Origin: Phycisphaerales bacterium
Lineage (GTDB): Bacteria; Planctomycetota; Phycisphaerae; Phycisphaerales; UBA1924
Direction: 5' to 3'
Length of the DNA stretch: 64,000 bases
Assembly (NCBI GenBank): GCA_019744815.1
Contig: JAIEUA010000003.1
Span: 298,023-362,022 of the forward strand
How positions within the stretch are numbered: position 1 is the stretch's first letter; every line of letters begins with the position of its first letter. Below the pieces are notes generated by a model. It did not search any database, was not told where the DNA came from, and saw only the letters and a program-made list of their open reading frames with translations. This document shows, one piece after another, positions 57,461-64,000 of this stretch. Made by a program: the position numbers and the translations under genes.

Positions 57461-58009
57461 ATGAGCACCGTCCCCATTGCCGATCGACCATGCCGCACCG
57501 CTTTGACGCGGTGCGGCTTTACGTTGATCGAGCTGATGGCGGTGGTGGTGATCCTGGGTGTCTTGTCTGTGACGGCGGCGGTCTCGATGAACGGGAACTG
57601 GGCCGCTCGATCCCGGGCGGCGGCGGATCTCATCGCACGGGACGTGTCGTTCGCGCGCGAGCGAGCTCTGGCGACGGGCACGACGAATTGGGTGGTGTTC
57701 AGCGTGGGCAGCAACAGCTACAGCGTGCTAGCCGAGAATCCCGCCGCTCCGGGACGCGCTGGGGCTCTGACCATCACCGATCCCGCCACCGGGCAGGCGT
57801 TCGTGTCTCGGCTGAGCGACCCAGCATTCGCGGGCGTCAGTGTGAGCGCGGTGAGCATTCCCGGCGGCGGGACCGACCTGGGCTTTGACTGGATGGGGCG
57901 TCCGATCAACGCGGCGGGCACGCGGCTCACCACCGACGCGACGATCACGCTGAGTCCCCCGCAGACCGTGACGGTGACCGGAGGCGCAGGAGTGGTCGGC
58001 GTTCCGTAG
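57461..58009 (+). CDS. GspH-like minor pseudopilin (locus B)
   Basis: 182 residues. The leader ends TRCG, then FTLIELMAVVVILGVLSVTAAVSM, with Glu at +5. The next region, AADLIARDVSFARERALATGTTNWVVF, is the GspH/FimT pattern. Size agrees with the family. A ribosome site GGAG lies about 12 bases upstream. Second in the G-H-I-J-K series, 30 bases after GspG. Confidence 0.88.
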   Translation: MSTVPIADRPCRTALTRCGFTLIELMAVVVILGVLSVTAAVSMNGNWAARSRAAADLIARDVSFARERALATGTTNWVVFSVGSNSYSVLAENPAAPGRAGALTITDPATGQAFVSRLSDPAFAGVSVSAVSIPGGGTDLGFDWMGRPINAAGTRLTTDATITLSPPQTVTVTGGAGVVGVP

Positions 58010-58020
58010 GCAGGAGCACG

Positions 58021-58443
58021 ATGAAGCACAAGACCCGCATTCATTCCGGCTTCACGTTGATCGAGGCGATCGCGGCGATCGTGGTGCTCGCGGTCGCGGT
58101 GCCCCCGATGCTGTGGTCGATCCAGGACTCGCAGGTGTCGCGCGTGGCGCCGATCCTGGCCTCGCGGGCCCGTTGGCTGGCGACGGAGAAGCTCGAGGAC
58201 ATCATCGCCGATCGGCATTCGACCACGCGCGGGTACGGGTATGTCGTGGCCGCGAACTATCCGGCGGAGCCTTCGGTGGCGGGCATGGCGGGATTCTCGC
58301 GGAGCGTTTCGATCACCGAGACCGGCGCGGCGATGGCGTCGGGCGGGACGGGGTACAAGCTGGTCACCGTGACGGTCGGGTGGATCGATGCGCGGGCGAG
58401 GGCTCGCTCGCTGTCGCTGTCAACGGTTGTGACGGATTACTAG
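58021..58443 (+). CDS. GspI-like minor pseudopilin (locus B)
   Basis: 140 residues. Leader ends IHSG, then FTLIEAIAAIVVLAVAVPPMLWSI, Glu at +5 and the GspI/PilV-type proline break after the helix; RARWLATEKLEDIIADRHST continues the helix. AGGAG sits 5-8 bases before the ATG. Only 11 bases separate it from the GspH gene. Confidence 0.85.
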   Translation: MKHKTRIHSGFTLIEAIAAIVVLAVAVPPMLWSIQDSQVSRVAPILASRARWLATEKLEDIIADRHSTTRGYGYVVAANYPAEPSVAGMAGFSRSVSITETGAAMASGGTGYKLVTVTVGWIDARARARSLSLSTVVTDY

Positions 58444-58455
58444 AAGGTGGAATGG

Positions 58456-59016
58456 ATGCTCCACGCCGGGTCTCACAGATTCGTTCGACGCGGCTTCACG
58501 TTGGTTGAAGCCGTGTGCACCATGGTCGTGGTGGGGGTGATCGGCGTGGCCACGTCGGGCCTGGTGCTGAGCGCGTCGGACCAGTACCTGGCCGCCGCGT
58601 CGCGTGGGGCGATCGGATCGGCGCTCTCGGCGGCGATGGAGCGGATCGCGATCGAGCTGCGGCAGATCCCGGCCGCCGCGGGGGTGAGCCCGACCAGGGC
58701 CGACCTTCGTGGCGTGGCGCCGACCTCGATGTCGTGGAACGATGCGACGGCGGTCGAGCGTTCGCTGACGCTGAGCGGCACGCAGCTGGTGCTTTCCGAG
58801 GGGCGCAACCAGTATGTCCTCTTGAAGGACGTGACCGCCTTCAGCGTGGCAGCGTTTGATGAGTCCAATGCCCCGCTCGCGGGGACGATCGTGATCGCGG
58901 ATATCGCGCCGGTGCGCCGTCTTGAGATCTCCATCACGGTGAGCCGAGGCGGGTGCAGCGAGACCTTGCGAAGCCGCTTCTTCCTGCGTTGCGTGGTGGA
59001 AGGGGGCTCGCCGTGA
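58456..59016 (+). CDS. GspJ-like minor pseudopilin (locus B)
   Basis: 186 residues. Leader ends FVRRG, then FTLVEAVCTMVVVGVIGVATSG with Glu at +5; LSAAMERIAIELRQIPAAAG gives the GspJ pattern. ATG 58456 is chosen because AAGGTGG lies 5 bases upstream; a GTG at 58447 has no ribosome site. The gene overlaps the next by 4 bases (GTGA). Late cysteines (GGCSE, LRCVVEGG) may form a disulfide. Confidence 0.84.
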   Translation: MLHAGSHRFVRRGFTLVEAVCTMVVVGVIGVATSGLVLSASDQYLAAASRGAIGSALSAAMERIAIELRQIPAAAGVSPTRADLRGVAPTSMSWNDATAVERSLTLSGTQLVLSEGRNQYVLLKDVTAFSVAAFDESNAPLAGTIVIADIAPVRRLEISITVSRGGCSETLRSRFFLRCVVEGGSP

Positions 59017-60773
59017 GCCGTTGGCGTTCCATCCGTGAAGTCAGGTCATCCCGCGGGACGGTGCTGGTCGCCGCGATCGTGGCGTTGGTGGTGCTGCAGC
59101 TGCTTGTGGTTGCTGTGTCGGTGGCGGGGGCCCGTGATCAGGACCTGACCGTGCGTCGGCTGGAAGCCTCGCGAGCTTATTACGCGGCCGAAGCGGTCGC
59201 GAACATGGCGATGCGCGAGGTGGCGCGCAACGCCGATGAGGACGGCGACGGCGGTATCGGCACCGTGTTCGCGAGCGTGCCGTCGGCGGCGCCCGCGATC
59301 GGGCCCGCGGGAGCCAGCGCCGTTGCCACCACGGCGGTGTCGAACGGCGTGACGACGATCTATGCGAACAGCGCCGCGGGCGTGGCGACCCGCACCGTGT
59401 CGGCTCGCGCGCGGCGGATCGCGCCGGTCAGCGCGACGCAGGCCGGGGTCTTCGCGGAGATGTGGTCGATGACCACCGCCCCCACATCGCTGAGCAGCAT
59501 TCCTTGGGGGAGCGCGGCCTCGTGGGCCACGGTCATGCCGAACGTCAATCTGCCTTCGCTGGGTGCCGTGTCCCGTTGGCCGGGCGGCCCGTCCACCAGG
59601 TACGGCGTGCGATTCAAGGGGAACCTCACGATTCCCAGCGCCGGCACGTGGAGCTTTCGCGTCACCTCGGACGACGGGTCCGATCTGTGGATCAACGGCG
59701 TTCGGGTGGTGAACAACGACGGGCAGCACAGCAGCCAGGCGCAGACCGGCTCGGCCGTGCTCGCGGCCGGCGCTGTGGCGTTTGAGTGTCGCCTGTTCCA
59801 GAACGGCGGGGGCAGCAACCTGTGGCTGGAATGGCAAGGCCCGGGGGTCGCGAGCTACACGCTGGTGCCCGCGTCTGCGTTCACGTGCACGCCGACGACC
59901 ACCATACCGCCAGTGGCGGCGGCGACGACGATCTCGATCAATGGTGCCTCGGGCAGCCCGCAGGCTGGCGTGGACGGTTACAGCTCCGCCAGCGGGTCCT
60001 ACGGCGGCGGCAACGTCTTCACCGCCGGCGTCCCCATGTCGACCAACGCGACCGCCGCGGGCTCGTGGACGGTGGCGGGCTCGTCCCGTGTGACCGTCGA
60101 CGGCCTGGTTGGCCCCGGGGCCTCAGCGTCCAGCGTCATTCAGGTGACGGCGCCCGCGGTGATGACCGGCACCAATGCAGCTCTCGCCACCAGAATCGGC
60201 GTCATGGTGCAGGGGTTCCCGTTGACTCTGCCCGGGAGCTCGGGTGCGTGGAGCTCCAACTCGGATCTCACGATCGCCGCGAACACCAGATACGCCTCGC
60301 TCAGCGCCGGCGGAAACGCGACGATCACCGTGAACGGGAATGTCGCCCTCATTGTCGATGGCGACTTGTCGTTGACGGGGTCGTCGCAGATTGAGCTGGC
60401 GGCGAACTCCTCTTTGGACCTTTACGTCGGCGGCAACCTGACGCTGAACGGCTCGGCCAAGATCAACGCCCTGGGAGCCAACCCCAAGCTGGTCCGCATC
60501 CACATGACCAATAGCGCCAGCCGTGATGTCACGCTCGGTGGCAGCTCTAAGGTCCACGCGACGGTCCGCAGCGCTTTCGGCCGCCTGGTTCTCGGGAGCG
60601 GCGCCGGGAGTGACGCCGAGCTGTTCGGCACCTTCCACGGCAACGCGATCGTGATCTCGCAGAACGCCCGTCTGCATGCGGACTTGTCGGTGTTCCCCTC
60701 GCCATCGGGGTCGGGCTCCGGCGGCTCGGGCCCGGGCGCGGCGGTGATCAGCGCGTGGACGCAAACACCATGA
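59013..60773 (+). CDS. GspK/PilX-like tip pseudopilin with PA14 domain (locus B)
   Basis: 586 residues. N-terminus SSRG then TVLVAAIVALVVLQLLVVAVSVAGARDQDL, a pilin helix without the +5 glutamate, as in GspK/PilX; EASRAYYAAEAVANMAMREV follows the PilX consensus. Residues ~190-270 match a PA14 domain: GVRFKGNLTIPSAGTWSFRV, SDDGSDLWINGVRVVNNDGQ and LWLEWQGPG. The C-terminal 200 residues are a serine/glycine-rich beta repeat (LDLYVGGNLTLNGSAKINAL). PA14 domains bind carbohydrates in adhesins and glycosidases, so the fibre tip may recognise sugars (inferred). GTG start overlaps the upstream stop. Confidence 0.82.
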   Translation: MSRWRSIREVRSSRGTVLVAAIVALVVLQLLVVAVSVAGARDQDLTVRRLEASRAYYAAEAVANMAMREVARNADEDGDGGIGTVFASVPSAAPAIGPAGASAVATTAVSNGVTTIYANSAAGVATRTVSARARRIAPVSATQAGVFAEMWSMTTAPTSLSSIPWGSAASWATVMPNVNLPSLGAVSRWPGGPSTRYGVRFKGNLTIPSAGTWSFRVTSDDGSDLWINGVRVVNNDGQHSSQAQTGSAVLAAGAVAFECRLFQNGGGSNLWLEWQGPGVASYTLVPASAFTCTPTTTIPPVAAATTISINGASGSPQAGVDGYSSASGSYGGGNVFTAGVPMSTNATAAGSWTVAGSSRVTVDGLVGPGASASSVIQVTAPAVMTGTNAALATRIGVMVQGFPLTLPGSSGAWSSNSDLTIAANTRYASLSAGGNATITVNGNVALIVDGDLSLTGSSQIELAANSSLDLYVGGNLTLNGSAKINALGANPKLVRIHMTNSASRDVTLGGSSKVHATVRSAFGRLVLGSGAGSDAELFGTFHGNAIVISQNARLHADLSVFPSPSGSGSGGSGPGAAVISAWTQTP

Positions 60774-60914
60774 CCCGAGAACCATCGTCCGGCGTCATTA
60801 TCCCAAGCTCATGGGGGCGTCCGCTCGAGTCAGCGCGAAGATGGAGAAACACCCGGTCGATCACACAGTGTTCTACGCACCGCTCGGTCCACCCCTTGAG
60901 AGATCCCGTTCATC

Positions 60915-62573
60915 GTGAAGACCCGACGTGTCATTCTGGAGATTTCTGCTTCGCGGCTTGAGCTCGCGGCGGTCCGAGGCCGTCGTGTTCAGGCGTGGTC
61001 GGTGGCGCGGTTCGAACGCTCGTCGTGGCCGATGGACTTCGACGCGGCGATCGCCGCGTACGCGGCTCCCTTGGCCGAGTTTGTGACCCAGCACGGGCTT
61101 ATCGGCTGTGAAGCTCTGGTGGTGTGCCGGAGCGCGTCGGGCGTGGTGCAGACCAGCACGGTGGGGCGACAGGTCGCGATCGCGTCGGGCGAGGCCGCGG
61201 CACGGTTGGCGGTGTCAACCTCCATCGAGGGCGGGTGCGAGCCCGAGGATGCCGAAGCCTTGTGCATCTGCCAAGACGCCGTCGCGGGCGGGCAACGCCA
61301 CTTCCTGGCGTACGGCGACAGCGACACGTCGCTGCAGGCCATCGAGGCGCTTCTGCGCCGATGCGAGCTGCGTCCTTCGGGGGTCATCCCGCTGGACGCG
61401 ATTGCCAGCATCGAGGCCGTGAAGCTGGTGCAGGAATCCACGGTGGGCGCGACGGCGGCCCTGTGGATCGGCGATCACTCGTCGGTGCTGGCGGTCGGGA
61501 TCGACGGCGGGCCGCGCTTCGTGCGGCCGATTGGCGTCGGCATCGAGACGCTGGTGGACGCGCTCACGCGCCCCTTGCGTCGCTCGGGTGAGAGCAACCC
61601 GTCGATCTGTCTGCCGCGCTCCGAGGCGAGGCGGCTGCTGACTGAGATCGGGTTCCCACGCCCGGATGAGGAGATTCCCGGGCTGGAAGGGTTCAGCGGC
61701 GAGGCGGTGCTCCCGCTTCTGCAGCCGCTGGTGCAACGCATCGGGCTGGAGGTCAAGCAATCGCTGCGGTACGCCACTTCGACCGAGAGCCGTGCCACGG
61801 TCGCGATCCGTGTGCGAGGACCCGGCGCGACCATCCGAGGCTTGGCGGACGCGATCGCCCGCTCGACCGGCATGACGGCGGAGGTGGTGAACTCAGCTAC
61901 CTCGACGGACTCCAGCGTCTGCGGCGGGATCGAAGCAATCGTCCGATGGGACGCTCCGCCCCCGCTCTTTGCACGCGGTTCCCGCGCGGAACGATCTTCG
62001 CGTCGTGTTCGTCACGCCGTTCTGGGCGGCGTCGCAGCGGCTCTGTGCTTTATCGGGTACGAGTGGTTCGACGCGTCGGCGCAGATCAGCCAGCTCCGGG
62101 TCCAGGGCGAAGCGGCTCGTGTGGTCCAGGCGCAGCGGCGGCAACTCGCCGATGCTCTCGACCGAGCGCTGGACGACAATCGCATGTTGCAAGAGGTGCG
62201 TGAGCGCGTCGTCCGCGCGGTGGGCAACGGGGCCGATCCGGCGGGATTCCTCGCCGGGCTGGGGGGCGCGATGCCCGGGGATGTCCAGCTCACCGGCATC
62301 GAGATGCAGAGTGAGAGCGATGGCTCGCGGGCCACGGTGCGTGGCAAGCTGGCGCTGCGACCGGGTCTGGACGCGGGCGGCGCGATCCGCAAGTTTGTGG
62401 CGTCGCTGGATTCGATCCCCCTCGTCGTGCAGGCCCGCCTCGGTCGGACGGCCAGGGTGACCGAAGACGGCAAGCTGCACCAGTCCTTCGAGATCAATCT
62501 CGAACTCACGCCCATCCCGGCTTCAGCGCGGGTGGCGCTGGGGCAGATCGACGCGGAAGGGGGCACCCCGTGA
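60915..62573 (+). CDS. Fused PilM-PilN / GspL-like inner-membrane assembly protein (locus B)
   Basis: 552 residues. The N-terminal ~330 residues are PilM/GspL-cyto-like with an actin-type fold (RVILEISASRLELAAV, AALWIGDHSSVLAVGIDGGPRFVRPIGVG). A single membrane helix near 366-385 (HAVLGGVAAALCFIGYEWF) leads to a periplasmic PilN-like part with a coiled coil (QISQLRVQGEAARVVQAQRRQLADALDRAL) and a ferredoxin-like end. In type IV pili these are two proteins, PilM and PilN; here they are one, as in GspL. GTG 60915. It overlaps the next gene by 4 bases. Confidence 0.82.
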   Translation: MKTRRVILEISASRLELAAVRGRRVQAWSVARFERSSWPMDFDAAIAAYAAPLAEFVTQHGLIGCEALVVCRSASGVVQTSTVGRQVAIASGEAAARLAVSTSIEGGCEPEDAEALCICQDAVAGGQRHFLAYGDSDTSLQAIEALLRRCELRPSGVIPLDAIASIEAVKLVQESTVGATAALWIGDHSSVLAVGIDGGPRFVRPIGVGIETLVDALTRPLRRSGESNPSICLPRSEARRLLTEIGFPRPDEEIPGLEGFSGEAVLPLLQPLVQRIGLEVKQSLRYATSTESRATVAIRVRGPGATIRGLADAIARSTGMTAEVVNSATSTDSSVCGGIEAIVRWDAPPPLFARGSRAERSSRRVRHAVLGGVAAALCFIGYEWFDASAQISQLRVQGEAARVVQAQRRQLADALDRALDDNRMLQEVRERVVRAVGNGADPAGFLAGLGGAMPGDVQLTGIEMQSESDGSRATVRGKLALRPGLDAGGAIRKFVASLDSIPLVVQARLGRTARVTEDGKLHQSFEINLELTPIPASARVALGQIDAEGGTP

Positions 62574-63190
62574 ACCCGCAGACCCGTCAAATCACCGCTG
62601 AGATCGCGATCGGGCTGGTGATCTGCTTCGCCGCCGCGGAGTTGCTCCTGCTGCCGGCGCGGCGCGAGCTGCGCGAGCAGCGGGCTTCGATTGCCGGCAT
62701 GATGCCGACCTCTTCCGCGGTCAAAGCGCCCGACGAGCGCGACGTTGCCCGGCTCGCCGAAGCGAATGAGCGGGGTCGTCGCGAGATCGTGCTGCGATCG
62801 GCCGCTTCGAAGGACGAAGCGGCGCTCTTTGCCCAGATCATGGCCATCGCCGATCGGCAGCGCATCCGAGTCGATCAGTTCGAGCCCGGCGTTTCCGGGC
62901 ACGGCGCGGGCTCGGGATCGAAGGCCACGCCGCAGCCCGACGAGCCGGTTCGTCCGGACACCGTTGCGATCTACAACGTCAGTCTGAGCGGGGGCTACGC
63001 CGGGATCGTCCGGTTCCTCGACGAGCTTCGCCGCAGTCTGGTCTTTGTGAACGCGAAGTCGATCCGCATCGCGCCGGCGGACCTCGACGCCGCCAACGGC
63101 GTGCGGGCGGAACTGCTGGTCGAGTTCTACGGCTTCAACGTTCCCGGCGAGAGCCCCGATGCGATCATCCGCCGGGAGGTAACGCCTTGA
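62570..63190 (+). CDS. PilO/GspM-like inner-membrane assembly protein (locus B)
   Basis: 206 residues with one membrane helix near 10-28 (IAIGLVICFAAAELLLLPA), a coiled coil (RRELREQRASI) and a C-terminal ferredoxin-like domain seen as YNVSLSGGYAGIVRFLDELRRSLVFVNAKSIRI and VEFYGFN, matching PilO/GspM. It should pair with the PilN half of the previous protein in the periplasm. GTG start overlaps the previous stop, and its own stop overlaps the next TTG start. Confidence 0.8.
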   Translation: MNPQTRQITAEIAIGLVICFAAAELLLLPARRELREQRASIAGMMPTSSAVKAPDERDVARLAEANERGRREIVLRSAASKDEAALFAQIMAIADRQRIRVDQFEPGVSGHGAGSGSKATPQPDEPVRPDTVAIYNVSLSGGYAGIVRFLDELRRSLVFVNAKSIRIAPADLDAANGVRAELLVEFYGFNVPGESPDAIIRREVTP

Positions 63191-63732
63191 TCTCGATCAA
63201 TGCCAAAGGGCGGGAGCGACTGATCTGGACCGCGGCGTTGCTGGCGCCGTTGGTCGCGGTGCAGGTCGCACGTTTCTTCGAGGTTGAGACCGTTCGTTCC
63301 GCCGCGGCCGCTGGAGTGGTCGATACGCCGGCACCGGCCGTTCGGCCGGTGGCCAGGCCGAGCGCGGCGCAGCAGCGGGCGCTGGACTGGTTGCGTGAGC
63401 GAGACTTCTCGAAGGTCATCGATCCGTTCGCGTCGGCGGTCGTGGCCCGCGGTCCGGTGAACGAGATCCACATTCAACCGCTCGCGGTGGCCGAGCCCGA
63501 GCCGCCGGCGGAGCTGCGGGAGCCGATCCCGACGCTGGAGCTCACCGGCGTGATGGACGGGCGGCGCGGGCCGCTGGCGTCGATCAACCGCAAGATCTGG
63601 CGGCTGGGCGACGAGGTGGTGCCAGGCTGGACGCTGGAAGCCGTCGATGCGAGGCGGAAAGTGGTGACGGTCCGATCGACGCTCGGTAATGCGCTCGAGT
63701 TAACGGTGAAGAACGTGCCGCCGACGCCGTGA
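63187..63732 (+). CDS. PilP/GspC-like periplasmic protein (locus B)
   Basis: 181 residues. An N-terminal hydrophobic helix (LIWTAALLAPLVAVQVARFF) precedes a proline/alanine-rich linker and a small beta domain: LELTGVMDGRRGPLASINRKIWRLGDEVVPGWTLEAVDARRKVVTV, the HR/PilP pattern that links the inner-membrane complex to the secretin. TTG 63187 is used because GGAGG lies 8 bases before it and it overlaps the previous stop. Last gene of locus B; the secretin it would contact is not in the window. Confidence 0.75.
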   Translation: MISINAKGRERLIWTAALLAPLVAVQVARFFEVETVRSAAAAGVVDTPAPAVRPVARPSAAQQRALDWLRERDFSKVIDPFASAVVARGPVNEIHIQPLAVAEPEPPAELREPIPTLELTGVMDGRRGPLASINRKIWRLGDEVVPGWTLEAVDARRKVVTVRSTLGNALELTVKNVPPTP

Positions 63733-63810
63733 ACCGCGGTCGAGCGGGATGGGCTGACGTTGCGGGACGCGAACGTTCGGCACTTGGAATACGCAGGACG
63801 CAAAAGGCAC

Positions 63811-63834
63811 AAGGCCCGGATTGCTCCGGGCCTT
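63811..63834. terminator. Terminator after locus B
   Basis: 10-bp stem AAGGCCCGGA / TCCGGGCCTT with TTGC loop, followed by GCGGTTCTTG. It lies between locus B (plus) and the minus-strand glycine-rich gene, so it may serve both. Confidence 0.8.
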
Positions 63835-63901
63835 GCGGTTCTTGATTGCGAATCTTGGTTGCTTCTGTCACTCTGAAAACACAGGAGTGACCGAGCGTGG
63901 C

Positions 63902-64000
63902 TTACCAGCCGCCGCGGTCGCCACCGCGACCACCGCCGCCACCGCCGCCGCCACCGAAGCCGCCGCGGCCACCGCCGCCGCCGCCGAGATCGGAAGAGCA
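63902..64000 (-). CDS. Glycine-rich protein, C-terminal end only
   Basis: The last codons read a Gly/Arg/Phe-rich tail ending GRGGDRGGW and a TAA stop at 63902-63904. Such tails occur at the end of bacterial RRM-type RNA-binding proteins, but the domain itself is outside the window, so this is only a possibility. The first 14 bases on this strand (64000-63987) equal the Illumina adapter end, so the true sequence probably starts at 63986. Confidence 0.45.
   Translation of the reverse strand, partial: CSSDLGGGGGGRGGFGGGGGGGGGRGGDRGGW

Overview
The window is high-GC, densely coded bacterial DNA. It most resembles a planctomycete, probably of the Phycisphaerae. This is an inference from gene content (several type IV pilus/type II secretion ATPases with very large pseudopilins, an ECF sigma/anti-sigma/phosphatase unit) and from spacers rich in inverted repeats. 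No rRNA or marker gene settles the taxonomy.

Regions. 1-2009: a truncated class I aminotransferase and a stand-alone CoaB, both on minus, separated by an inverted-repeat element. 2355-20233: pilus/secretion locus A, all plus strand: a PilB/GspE ATPase, PilT, a second GspE ATPase, GspF, then five overlapping or close pseudopilin genes in G-H-I-J-K order. The K-like protein is about 1794 residues and carries a central low-GC segment. It ends at a strong terminator and is followed by tRNA-Pro(TGG). 20453-29761: mixed genes, including a membrane protein, a TetR regulator divergent from an SDR with an operator palindrome between them, a DppC/DppD transporter pair, a PH-domain membrane protein, DUF190, a lipoprotein and an RDD protein. 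29886-38104 (minus): a haem-motif chemoreceptor, a CYTH protein, LigA, a methyltransferase and an M48 protease. 38214-40043: a FolD/Mtd1-like dehydrogenase lacking the cyclohydrolase residues, TatA and tRNA-Met. 40146-44203 (minus): a cytochrome b/Rieske fusion operon, then PP2C, anti-sigma and ECF sigma genes, the sigma gene being frameshifted as given. 44324-53414 (plus): a sugar-oxidation-like cluster (glucose dehydrogenase, aquaporin, GMC oxidoreductase, double VOC protein, YHS protein, DoxX, large GH63-like glucosidase). 53578-63732 (plus): pilus/secretion locus B (PilZ, GspE, GspF, a second G-H-I-J-K set whose K/PilX protein has a PA14 domain, then fused PilM-PilN/GspL, PilO/GspM and PilP/GspC-like proteins). 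The window ends in the glycine-rich tail of a minus-strand gene and 14 bases identical to an Illumina adapter.

Working together. Loci A and B each encode a motor ATPase, a platform protein and a full set of major and minor pseudopilins, which suggests two parallel envelope-spanning fibre machines. Locus B also carries the inner-membrane assembly proteins, and locus A carries the retraction ATPase. Neither encodes a secretin or prepilin peptidase here, so those must lie elsewhere. PilZ and MshEN-like domains suggest control by cyclic di-GMP. The most unusual items are the giant mosaic K-like protein, the PA14 tip pilin, the FolD-like enzyme with four altered active-site positions, and the cytochrome b/Rieske operon with a Cys-His-Cys-Cys partner.
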